Of a DNA stretch of 64,000 nt, positions 33,670 to 45,395 are shown piece by piece. The notes under the pieces were generated by a model. The model worked only from the letters and a program-made list of their open reading frames with translations, was not told the DNA's origin and made no database searches. This DNA comes from Oreocharis arfaki (Eukaryota > Chordata > Aves > Passeriformes > Paramythiidae), in the NCBI GenBank assembly GCA_013398015.1, contig VZRR01006570.1, positions 401,131-465,130 on the forward strand. Reading direction: 5' to 3'. The stretch's first letter is position 1; each line of letters starts with the position of its first letter. The position numbers were made by a program, and so were the translations under genes.

Positions 33670-36600
33670 ATGGAGATGAGTCGGGAGAAGCTGTGTGCCA
33701 GCAAGGCTGATGGGAGCTCAGACTCTGCCTACCACTGCTCGGCATGTCACGACGATGAGGAGTGGGGCAGCACGAGCCGGGGGCGAGCCAAGTCACGGAG
33801 TTTGTCAGCTTCACCAGCCCTTGGAAGCACCAAAGAATTCAGGTAAGGCCCCTGCTTCTTCCCCTTGTTGCTAAAATATATGAAGTTAACTAGATTTTAA
33901 TTTTTTTTTTAATATGGCCATGAGGGATTCTGGAAGTGCACCTTGGAAGGTTCAGAACAAAGGTGGGGAGTTGAAGGTGGGGTGTTGATTAAGAGCAGAC
34001 TCAGAATCTCCTAGCTTGTCAAAACAGGTGTCTGCAGAGCTCACAGTTTCCAAAAAATAGTCAACAGTAGAGACAGTTCTTTAGACTTTTACAAAAGCTC
34101 AAGCCAGAACTTTAGTGCTGTGTGTTAAAACCCTGTGTGTTAGGTTATGTGTGAGGCAGCAAAAAGTAAGTTCGTGTTTGCAGATGATTTCAGAGCGGTG
34201 AGAAACACCCATCCTTTTTTTCTTTGAGCCAAATTTCTGATCTCATTGCAAGGCTCTTGTCATGTGGACAGGGTGGATAGAACTTTTGATTTGGTGATCT
34301 TTGGACCCGCTGTAAATATTGAGCAGTGGGCAGGGGCAGCACCGTGTGTTGATCACAGCAGGGCTTCACCTTCCTTGTGCTGTGACCGTCCCTAAAGCAC
34401 GGGCAGAGCCACGGAGGAGCTGCTCAGCAGATGGAATTCCTGTTCAGAGCTCCTGCTTTGCTGGTGGGACTGTTCTTGGGAGGCAAGAGCAGATACGGGT
34501 GAGGCTGATGATCACAGGGGGCGGCTTTGTGGTGAGGGGAGGCAAACTAAAAGCCTTGGTCTGGAGAGGCTGAAAGGTTAGGAAAATACTTGCTCTGCGT
34601 GTGTAGCTCAGTGAATTCGATGCTTTTGGGAAGTGTTTTCTGAGGGCTCTGCTCTGTTGTGGCTCTGGTGATGTGTGTATGGTCAAGATATAAGACTCAC
34701 TGTTTAAATCGTGCTGTGAAACAGGTGGTTTTCCCCTTCTCTACTTAAACCTTTCAGCCAATCTGCATAGAAGACCGTGTGGTCTGAATTTTTTTTTGTG
34801 TTTATTTTCTAGCTAAACAGCTGCTTTTTCAACCAGAAGTGCTCTGTCCATTGTGGGTTTGAATTGGGGTAATTGCTTCCGAGATTTTCCTTCATTAGGA
34901 TGCTCTGCAGTCATTCACTGGCTGTCTTCACTTCAGAGCTAAATTGTCTCAAGGCATTTTGCAGCCTGTCAGGAAGTGCTGCTCTCAGGCTTCCTCTGTG
35001 GTGTTCAGCTTGAGGTAGCTGCCCAGCTGCTGGGAACTGATAAGTAGATTTCCCTAAAAGATGTAGAATTTGCAGGGCACTGCTGCTCATTCTTAGCAAA
35101 GGCAGCCTGACTGTGAATAACTTGAAATTCTGTTCACTCAAACACTTTATCGAGCACTGATAAAACCAAGTGAAATCTCAGGGAAAATTTACACCAGTTA
35201 TTAATTAGAGCTTGCAGAGGAAACTTTGTTGGAATGTCATGAAGGTCGGACGTGGATATTTAATGCCTCATGTGGGAATAGAATTTGGCCAATTATTGGG
35301 AGTGGCATCAAATAATGACCTGTGTTGGGAGAAGGCAAAGATTAGTTATCTGGGAGAAGCTGGAGTGGAGCAAGAAGTGGGAGGTGATGCTGCCAGGGTG
35401 TTATTTAACTATCCTAATTCCAAGGGTAATTGTTCACAAGTAGATAGAGACTTACCATCCCTTTATCCATATTGGCACACACATTAATCTCTTGTTATGT
35501 CACTCCTTGCTCATTTTTCTGTTTAATATAAATAAGGGAAACTTTATGAAACGCTTAGTAATGCTCTTATCTGACTTGGTTAGTCATGCCTGGACTTACA
35601 GATGGAAAAGAAATTATTCTGGTTTTGGTATTGGAATTCAAATCTTAGGCTCTCTGTTTTATAAGGCATGTAACAAATAAGATGTTGCTGGTGTTCCTTA
35701 ATTATATAGATGTGTTTAACCTGTGATCTGATTTTGATTTTTATTAGATTTTTGAGGGTGTTTTTAGCTCTAGGAGTGAGTCATCAGGCTGGTCTGAGCT
35801 ACTTTGTAACACACAGTAGAAGGCACTGCAGTGATGGTTGTTGCTGCCGAGCAGTATGTGATTGAATTAAGCCCAGGAAAGGTATGTTTCCCACTTCTTT
35901 TTAATGGAATCATTCTAATAGCAGTCACATAATGCTTCAGCAGTTCCATGACTTGAGCAAGTTTTGCTCCCAGCTCCAGCTTTGCTGGAGGAGGTGGGAG
36001 GGAGATGAGGCAGAGGAGTTCTGACTTGCTGCAGATAATCTCATCCTAGAGCCTGGAGTAACCCTGTGTCCTGGTGGGATTCGATTTTGAGGATAAATGA
36101 CACCTCAGAGCTCCTGTTTATCTGAACACAAAGATCTTACTAGAGAAATAAACAGAGAAAAATAGCATTTTTTTTCAACCTGTTCATAATTGCAGCCTGA
36201 TACTGCAGGTACAAATCTCCACGTACCTTAAAGTTGAAGAATTTGTTTGATTAATTTATTAAGGGTGTTCAAATGACCAAGGCACTGTGACTTGACCATG
36301 CCAAAAACATCTGAAGGTGTTGGAGAACTCCTTGTAAATGCTTGTCAAGGCACACACTGGGAAACCCAGTGTCTGTACATTACTGCCCTTAGAGAGGGGA
36401 GGAGCACTCACTGAGCTGTTTTAGCTGTATTTATACCAGATTCAGTCATTGAATGCTTTTAGATAAGATGTAGTGCTTCAAGAAACACAGAATAAAAGTG
36501 TTGTTCTTGTGCTTGCAGCAGTGAAACTGGTGTCACTTAGGAACTGGTGCAGACATTGGAAATGTGAGAGCTAATCTGTAAAATTACCCTGCCTGGGAAC

Positions 36601-39600
36601 CACTCACGTAGGTTTAAGAAATGCACTTTGCCTTGTATTGCTTTTGTGCAGCTGGTTCAAAGGAGGGTTTGGTGTTTGAGCAGCCAGATAGACCCAATTT
36701 GTCATCACATCTCTTTTACTCACTGCTGATTTTCTCTGCATTCAGGAGAACACGTTCCTTGCATGGACCATGCCCAGTGACCACGTTTGGACCAAAGGCC
36801 TGCATGCTGCAGAATCCTAAAACAATTATGTGAGTACTCCTCCCATCAGTGGCATTGTGCTCGTTCTGGGGGAAAGAAAACCAGTTTGCTTTTCTACTAA
36901 TTCCACTTTTTTCACCCCCTAATCAGCACTGTTTGTATTTTACCTGGTATTTCAAGATTTTCGTGTTGCTTGGTTGCCATCCTGGCATCTGCTTTGCCAA
37001 GTTGGTGTGGTCTGCAACCCATAATTTGATGTCTAAAATTCGTATTTCCAACCCTACAAAAATTCTTTTGGGCAGCACAAGGGGAGGAGGAGGAACTGTT
37101 CTGTGTGCTGTGAAATCTGAGGGAAGCCTTCTCCCTCCCTTGGTGATGATGTTTGAATTTGTACTTTCAATTTTTGTGTTTGATCTGTGGCACTTTCAGT
37201 TAAGGCAAGTTTGCTTTTAGACTGTTGATAAATGTGGAAATAAGGGCTGGTTTCTGCTCAGTGGGCAAATAAACATCTTAATTTTGTGGGTTAGATGGCA
37301 TAAGGTGTTGCTTTCTACACCATACTTAATAAATGGGGTCTTGACTTGGCCAGGTGAGGAATTTCAGGGTTTAACCAAGGTAGGGCTCCCTGGTTTTGGG
37401 GGACTCTGGCACAGAGAAGCTGTGACTGCCCCATCCCTGGAAGTGTCCAAGGCCAGGCTGGACAGGGCTTGGAGCAGCCTGGGATAGTGGAAGGTGGGAC
37501 TGGATGGGCTTTAAGGCCCTTCCAACCTAAACCATTCCATGTTTTTGCTCCTTTAGATAAGTTTTATTTCCTTGCTTTTGCAGTTAAATATAAGATATTG
37601 CAGTCAATATTTATTTGCCTCAATCTCTACCTCTGTAGCCAGTAACCTTCCTGGTGACATCCAGCCCTTTCCTGGGAAAGTGTTACACAAATCCCTCCCT
37701 TTGGTAACTCGGAGCTTCCTCCTTCTCCCCGGGGTGCTGTGAAGAGCCCTGAGGTGCTGCAGAGCTGCTGAAAGCCAGCCCAGGTTGTGTTTACCCACCT
37801 GACCTGAGGAATTGCTCCTCCCAGGGGCTGGCCTGGGACAGGGATATAAGGACAGGGATGGGATTGTGCCAGGGAAGAGCTTGGGCAGGCAGGGCTGGGA
37901 GCGGAGCTGCCCTCGGGCTGCTGAAGGCAAGGAGTGTTTATAAAGCAAATTGTAAATTACTTTTGCCACACACGAGGTTTTGAGGGTTTTAAAAACAAGC
38001 AAAACCTTGTTGGTGTTTTTTCTCCTCTGCCCGTCAGTAATTTGGTTAAACTCTCCTCACTGGAGGGATTTTTTTTTAACAGAAAATTGTTGTTTTTATG
38101 TGCTGGCTTAAGTTAGGGGAGGTTGGGTGTCTCTTTCAATGCAGCAGCAGCTCTAGAACTTGCAAACCTGCTTTTTGATGAGCAGAAGAATTGAATGAAT
38201 ACTCAGTGAAAAAAGGATCAGGGGCTTGTGCTCTTGAGAGAAGGGGAGGTCAAATACCTGTTTGGTTTTTTTTAATGGGATTTTCCTTATGAAATCTTGC
38301 CTTGACGATCTGGAATACAAGTTTTACACAGGATTTTTGTGTAAAGCCTCAAAACTTTTTATCAGAACTGATTGAAATCTTCAATAGAAGAAAAAAAACA
38401 TTTTTCAGAGAAAAATGTAATCTGCTGAGGTTGCAGTTATTAAGAAGTGGTAGAAGCCTCAGCCTTTTATTATTTTTGGAGCTGTTGCATTTGCCTGAGC
38501 CCTGGAAGGAAACATGAAGATCCTAAAGCAAGTTATGAATAATTTTTCATTCAGTAGAACTGCATGGAATTGGTGAGTACAGCTGGAAGAGGCAGACTGG
38601 CTTTTGTTTGAATGAAGCTGATGCCAGTTCTGGGTTTATTCAGTGCTGCAATCTCTAGTTCTAGTCAGCAGTATTGATATTAGAGTCCTATATTATTAAT
38701 TTGTGCTGTATTTGTATCTCAAATGTGAGCACTGAAATAAAACGAATTTTAAATTTACATTAAGTTGTTTGATTTAGAGTATTGGATGGGGGAAAAAAAT
38801 TATGTTGTGGCTTTTTCAGATCTTCTAATTGGGTGTTTCTTCTTCGAGTCAGCACTAAAACAAGAGGAAAGCAGCACTGTGGTGTCAGTCAGAAGTTGAT
38901 CTGAGAGTTTTTGTGGTGCTTCTGCTCAGATCCCTGTTGGCACAGCTCCTTCACAGGGCCAGGTACCAGAATTACCAATTCTGGGTCATCACCTGCACGT
39001 GGTGAAGCACAAAAACATCATTGCAATGTGATTTACTGCCTCTCCCTGCCTGCTGTGTAGGGCTGTGTGCCCTCCCTGCTGGAGGATGTGTTTTTACCAG
39101 ATCAGAAAGGTGTCACACCAGAATGTGGTGATGTTTGGGGCTTTTCATCCCCCAGGCACATTCAGGATCCAGCAAGCCAGCGGTTGACATGGAACAAACC
39201 TCCCAAGAGTGTCCTTGTGATTAAGAAGATCCGTGATGCCAGTCTGCTGCAGCCCTTCAAAGAGCTCTGTGTGTACCTTACTGAGGTGAGAAAATACAAA
39301 TTACACTTGAAATCTCTCCAGCTGCTGATTCTGTGCAGAATTGTGCTGTGCAAACAAATCCTTACCCCCATTGCCACTGCGTGCACTAAAATTTGTTGCA
39401 GAGCTTAAGATCAGTATGAAGCTTAAATAAAGCTTTAGCTAAAACTAAAACTATTAAAATAAAAACTTCCATTCTGTTGGCAGTTCTAAATTACAGGAAT
39501 GGGATATAAAAAGCTTAAACCTTTAAGCCTTGAGCAAACACAGCAATGTTTCGTGTAATCTATATTCCAAGCTTTCATTTATTAAATGGTCTGTGCATGC

Positions 39601-42600
39601 TGCAAAATTCTCATTAGGATCAGACCACACGTTACAAACACCCAGCAGGTGCAGAACACTGCTGTAAAATACTATTTATGTGTCTTAAATTAATGGAAAT
39701 CATGGAGAGAGTCAAGTGTGTTGTTAGGAGGTCACTCACAAGCTTATTTCTTCTCTCTTCAGGAGAACAATATGATAGTGTACGTAGAAAAAAAGGTATT
39801 GGAAGACCCTGCTATAGCTAATGATGAGAATTTTGGACCAGTGAAGAAGAAATTTTGCACCTTCAGAGAAGGTAGGGACATGATTTCTTGCAAGGACAGT
39901 TGGAGTGTGTTGGTTTTTGTCTTGGTGGTTCCTTAGTCACTGGAACTTTGTTAAACCAATGTGTCTTTTAGAAACAGTTGTTACATCTTATTTGTGGGGT
40001 TTTTTGTATTTGTGAGGGAATGTTTGCTGCAAACTGTCATTTTTCTTCCTATTTTTCGTTAGGAAATTAAGATGTGGATCCAGTTTAATTCCAAATTTTT
40101 ATTTCAATGTTGCTCCTAGACTATGATGATATCTCCAATCAGATAGACTTTATCATATGCCTGGGAGGAGATGGGACCTTACTTTATGCTTCTTCACTTT
40201 TCCAGGTTGGTTCTTATGGGAAATAGACCTATAAACTTTTCTTTTGCAAGTATTTAAAACTGATTTTCTCTCCCCTTTTGTTGCTGAGTTCAGCATTTGT
40301 CTGTTGGTCTTCATCCTTTCTTTTTTATCTTGTGAAAATGATGTCAAATGTGTTGTTTTTATTAAGCACAGTTGAAGTTTCATCAATAGTCACAATCTTT
40401 ACAGGCAATTAGTTGAAGTATGAATTGCTTTGACTGAGTAGCTTTAAAACTCTTTTCTTTATTGATAGGGTAGTGTACCTCCAGTTATGGCTTTTCATCT
40501 GGGATCCCTTGGATTTCTTACTCCATTTAATTTTGAGAATTTTCAGTCCCAAGTCACTCAGGTTATAGAAGGTAAATTTAAGGGGACGAGGTGTGGTGTT
40601 TGTTTGTTACTTTCTCTTAATCACATCTTTTAGGTTGGCCCTTAAGATTTGAGACTTGAGAAATAGATCTTAAATGAACAGGAATCTTAAATGAACAGAA
40701 ATGTATCTTAAATTAACAGTAGTTTTGCATTGCATTGACCCATCCAGTGCTGCTTTCTGTACTGCTCTGTAAAGGAAAAGGGCTAAGAAATAACTTTGTG
40801 GACTAAATAAGTATAAGATAATGTAGAATTTGTTAAATGGCAGCTAAACATAGAAATCAAGTGCAGTGTTTAAATACTGAGAAGTCAGGCAGATAAAATA
40901 TCTGAGGAAATAAATTCTTTGTTCCTTCAATATGAGGTTATTTGGGTTGCATCCAAAGTAAATTCCTGAAAAGATATATAAAACTCTCACATTACTAGAA
41001 TGCTGTCTTTTAATACATGTTTCTAATGCTTTAATTTTCTTTAAGCTTAGCTTTTGTCTTACTGAAGATCACATGAGCCCAACAGTGTTTTCCAATCTGA
41101 ATCACATCTATACAAAATTTAAAGTTTCTTTTTACACAATGAGAAAAGTGGGAAGGGACTGGCTTGAAATTTGACTTTGATTTTTGCTCATTGCTGCTAA
41201 AAATTAGTTTTGAGCTTCAGCCAAGTGCAGCCAATTATGTTGGGAATGAAACTGGGAATGTTGAAAGCTCAGGAATAGATGAATGGCATTTCATAGTGTG
41301 TTAGTCATTGCTGTGGTTTATTTCCTGTGCCAGCATTTCATTTTTGAGTGTTTCCCTCTGTGTTTCCCCTGCAGGCAATGCAGCTCTTGTTCTCCGGAGC
41401 AGGCTCAAGGTGAAGGTGGTGAAGGAGCACAGGGAGAAAACAACAGTCCAGAATGGGATAGAGGAAAACGGAGTCGTGTCTGCAAACCTGGAGAAAGAAG
41501 TGGGCAAGCAAATTATGCAATATCAGGTCAGAGGGCAGAACAAGCCAAAAGTGCCAATATATTGTTTGTAACTTTGTATTTGTTTCATTAAAACTCTTCC
41601 CCAGCAGTGTGGGGCTGGTCCTTGCTGCTCCACCTCACAATGGGCCCTAAGTGCTGAGGAATTGCTGCACACATTTGCTTTGTGCACTCAGAAATGTTGA
41701 TCTTGTACTTTGCTGTAGAAATAATTTCACGGAATTGTTTAGGCTGGAAGATATTTCTAAGATGGAGGCCAGCCTTCCTTCTGTTTTGAAAACAAAGTAG
41801 TTGTTCTGAAGTCAGATGCACCAAGCATTTTTATAAATGAGAAGGAAAACCCTGCACGTTGTTAGTGACCAGCTCCTGGAAGTAATTCTTAACATCTCAG
41901 AACTTCAGCTGGCACTTGATAGGACAGAAGTTTAAAGAGTTTAATTTGCAGGTACTAAATCAGCAGGAATTTTTAGGAGATCTGTTTTGTTTTGACATTT
42001 ATTTCGTTGCCAAGGCAGCAGCAGCAGGCTGGGTTAATGTTGGGTGTCCTGGCAGGTCCTCAATGAAGTTGTGGTGGATCGTGGCCCTTCCTCCTACCTG
42101 TCCAACGTGGATGTGTTTCTGGATGGGTACCTGATAACCACGGTGCAAGGAGATGGTGAGTGCTGCTGGAGCTTTCCCAGCTCAGGGGCAGGCTGCTGTG
42201 TTTTCCTGGAGGATTTTCTCTCATGGAAACAGAGCCTCAGTTCACTGGTGACAGCAAACACGAGTGTGTAAAGAATATGTGTGTTTATTCCCGCAGTGAA
42301 GCGTTCAGGTGCTGAAAGATTTTGTGTGTGGGCTTGTGAGGACATGTAGCTCTTTTTTGGGGTATTGTATTTCAGGCTGAGGGCAAGAAATAGCTCACAA
42401 AAGATTGGCCTGGATATCTGGAATTTGCTGAAGGCAAACAATCTCAGCTCGTGAACAACAGGAGTTAATCTTTAAAGCTCTTACCCTTAAAGAAAAAAAA
42501 TGAAAGTCACTATTACAGAGTTGTGCAACCCAAGATGCAGAAGTTTGTGCAACTTCTGAAACCCCGTGGCAGGGTCAGATGGGAGCTTCTCACTTTGTGT

Positions 42601-45395
42601 GTGTGGGCTGCAGTTGGGCTGTGAAATCCAAGTGGAGAGGTTCACTTTGCTGGCAGTGGGGTTTGTTGGTGTCTCCTAGAGCAATCCCTGGTGGTTCAGT
42701 GCTGATGGCAGTGCCTGTTTGCTGTCCCAGGGGTGAGGATGGGGTGTCCCAGAGCAGTCCCTGGTGGTTCAGTGCTGATGGCAGTGCCTGTTTGCTGTCC
42801 CAGGGGTGAGGCTGGGGTGTCCCAGAGCAATCCCTGGTGGTTCAGTGCTGATGGCAGTGCCTGTTTGCTGTCCCAGGGGTGATCGTGTCCACGCCGACCG
42901 GCAGCACCGCGTACGCCGCCGCGGCCGGAGCCTCCATGATCCACCCCAACGTCCCTGCCATCATGATCACCCCCATCTGCCCCCACTCCCTGTCCTTCAG
43001 ACCCATTGTGGTTCCTGCTGGAGTGGAACTCAAGGTTGGCTCTCTGTTCTATTTCTCCTTGTGAGTTAAAAGCTTCTGGAGTGGCCGCGGGAATGTGAGG
43101 AGGGTGGGAGGTGCCGTGGGGCTCCTGCTTCCTCCCACTTGGGGCAGGATCAGACCGAGGCTGGTTCAAGAATGTGGCTTTCTTTAGAGGAATTTACCCA
43201 CCAGTGGAATACTTTACTTTTCCTGCTGGATTGTGGCTCTGTAACATTCTACAGGATGGGAATTCCTACATTTGCATTCTGAAAAATGTTACATAATCTC
43301 GGCCAAAGTGCCTGCAAATGATCAGGGCTGAAGGGAATCAGAAATTCTCCTTTTGTGCAGAAATATTGCAGATTTTAAGTACATATTGGGAGCATTATCT
43401 GCAGTTCACTATTTAGCTTTTGTTAACATTGTCTTGCAGAAAAAAAAAGGGCATTTAATACCTGAATATAAAATAGATTTGGATAATGTGCATTTTGAAC
43501 AAATGTTCCTGTGCAAGGAAGAACCCCTTTCTCCTCCTTGTCTCTGTTACAAGCCTGCTTAAGTAGGAAGAGAGGTGATTTGGAAGGGCTCCTGGGGATG
43601 GTAGAGGATTAGCATTGGGAAATGAGTGTGTTCTGGACTCTTTGTTCCTGTTTTACAACATAAAATCAATGTTTACTCATTGCACCGCTCTCAGCCCACA
43701 CTTTATTTCATGTCAGTGGGTGTTACTGGCCACTGGTAGTTAATTCTTTTAATAGGAATGTATGTTAAATAGGAGCAAAACTTCCTAAATTTGTCAGCTT
43801 TGGAGTCATTATGTATTAAAATCTTTTTTCTTTTTGATTAACTTTTTAATTTTCCTTGAAAGAGAAGCTAAATCAGCTCCTGTAACTGAGTTAAAGCATG
43901 AACTGGCTGGAACTGGAAGGTCTGTGTGGGTTATGACCTTGTACTGATAAAAAGGGGATTTATTACATCTAGAAAAAGATATATTTATAAACAGAAAATA
44001 AAGATTTGGAGCTTGAGTGGTGTTACTGCACTGCTGCCCTGGACAGATGAGGAATTCCAGTGCAACTGTGGAGTTACAGAGACTCAGCTCTGCACTCAGA
44101 GGGAGGATGGAGGAGGTGTTTGTTCCTTGCTCTTGAGTTTTGGACCTGAAGTTCAGCTCATTCCTGTTTTTCAGATTATGCTCTCCCCAGATGCCAGGAA
44201 CACAGCGTGGGTTTCGTTTGATGGAAGGAAGAGGCAGGAAATATGCCATGGAGACAGGTCAAGCCTTTTTTCTGATTGTATTATCTCTAAGTATAGAAAA
44301 TCCTGATTCATGCAGCTCCCTCATTCTCTAACATCTGCCAAAAGGGTTTTTGGCAGTGAAGAAACGAGCTTTTATAAACCCTAACACCTCCTAGAGCACA
44401 GACTGCACTAAAAAGATTTAATTTCTAACTTGAGTTCTTTAGATCTTCCCATAAAAGCAAGTGAGATGCTCAGACTCTGTAAACATTACATGCTTGGCAA
44501 GGAAGATGGGCATATCTTTAGAAAAGTGTAAATTTTAGCTTCAGGATGAATCCTAGGAGTTTCAGGAGGTATAAACCAACGGGAGCTGCCTGTGAGCAGA
44601 GCTGCTGGAAAACTCCACGTGGTTTAAACTGGGTTAACTGGGAGTGGTTGTGGTCACTTGCTCTGGCCTTGAGTGAGCAGAAGGGTGTGAAGTCCCTGAG
44701 TTTGCTGTTCAATATGTGGTGGTGGAGGTGACTAAAGGCAGCTGTGGGAAGGAGGGTGGCACATTTATTACTCAGGATGCCCTTTTTCCTCTTGGCCCAC
44801 ACAAGTTGCCATGAAGGAAAATGTAACCCTCTGTCCTGAGGGGGTTTTATTTCCTCTGAGCTTGGATCATCTCTGGCGTTGTTCAGGCCCCAGTAAAGAT
44901 TCAAACACAAGGTTTGGCCCTTGGTTACGCTCTGGAATCCTTAGGCTTGTTACTTAAAGCTTGAAACTGAAAGGCCAGAGTGGTGCCTTGAGTTTGCTCA
45001 CGCTGTGTGGGTGATGTGAAGCCCAGCAGAGAGCACAGGGTGCCATGGAGAGGTTCCCAGCCGTGTCACAGGGAGCGTCCCCAGAGATCTGCTCATGATT
45101 TAAAGCTCAGCTGAGACCAGCTTCAGCCCGGATCCCTGACCGTGGCAAGCTGTCCTTTGGCAGTGCTGGTGAATCAGTGCTGTGCTGGGTGGGCTTTGTT
45201 GGAGGTGCTGGGTGCTGTCCCTGCCTGACTGTGCCCTGCTGTTGCAGTATCAGCATCACTACCTCGTGCTACCCCCTCCCTTCCATCTGCTTCCGGGACC
45301 CCGTGAGCGACTGGTTCGAGAGCCTGGCCGAGTGCCTGCACTGGAACGTCCGCAAGAAGCAGAACAACTTCACGGTGGAGGAAGAAGAGTTCTGA
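33670..45395 (+). CDS. NADK: NAD kinase, cytosolic, complete coding region in twelve pieces
   Basis: Coding pieces: 33670-33842, 36746-36829, 39156-39285, 39763-39871, 40120-40205, 40469-40571, 41375-41526, 42056-42155, 42877-43034, 44175-44257 and 45248-45395 (eleven exon borders checked for phase), giving 441 codons plus TGA; human NADK, as I remember it, has 446. The enzyme phosphorylates NAD+ with ATP to make NADP+ in the cytosol. The order of motifs is typical: GGDGT at residues 181-185 with the catalytic Asp, LNEVVVDRG at 281-289 (NE/D motif), and STPTGSTAYAAAAGAS from 317. The N-terminal segment GRAKSRSLSASPALGS keeps the serines (42, 44, 46, 48 here) that match the Akt/PKC-regulated sites of the human protein. 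The C-terminus ends NNFTVEEEEF, shorter and less acidic than the human tail. The exon at 42877 starts at the edge of a 73-bp tandem repeat. The donors after 40205, 43034 and 44257 are non-consensus (GTTGGT, GTTGGC, GTCAAG). Confidence 0.96.
37380..37545 (+). repeat. CR1-like LINE 3' end in an NADK intron
   Basis: Contains the classic 3'-end string in order: ccctggaagtgtccaaggcc, aggctggacagggcttggag, a ggtgggactggatgggcttt segment, and ccttccaacctaaaccattc. It lies between the second and third coding exons in the sense orientation and looks well preserved. Confidence 0.9.
41720..41795 (-). repeat. CR1-like LINE 3' end, minus orientation, in an NADK intron
   Basis: The + strand reads cacggaattgtttaggctgg followed by aagatatttctaagatgg, the mirror image of the usual CR1 end (ccaaccta aaccattctatg type). 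It is short and diverged. Confidence 0.5.
42669..42876 (+). repeat. 73-bp minisatellite abutting an NADK coding exon
   Basis: The marker ttcagtgctgatggcagtgc occurs at 42695, 42768 and 42841, giving a period of exactly 73 bases and almost three copies. Each copy ends in the same acceptor context, gcctgtttgctgtcccag followed by gggtga. The third is the real acceptor (AG at 42875-42876) and gggtga is the true exon start. The first two therefore place look-alike acceptors with exon starts at 42731 and 42804. Confidence 0.95.

Noticed and set aside
42696..43169. 157-codon open frame antisense to NADK
   Set aside because: It is the reverse strand of the 73-bp repeat plus a GC-rich coding exon; there is no independent sign of coding.
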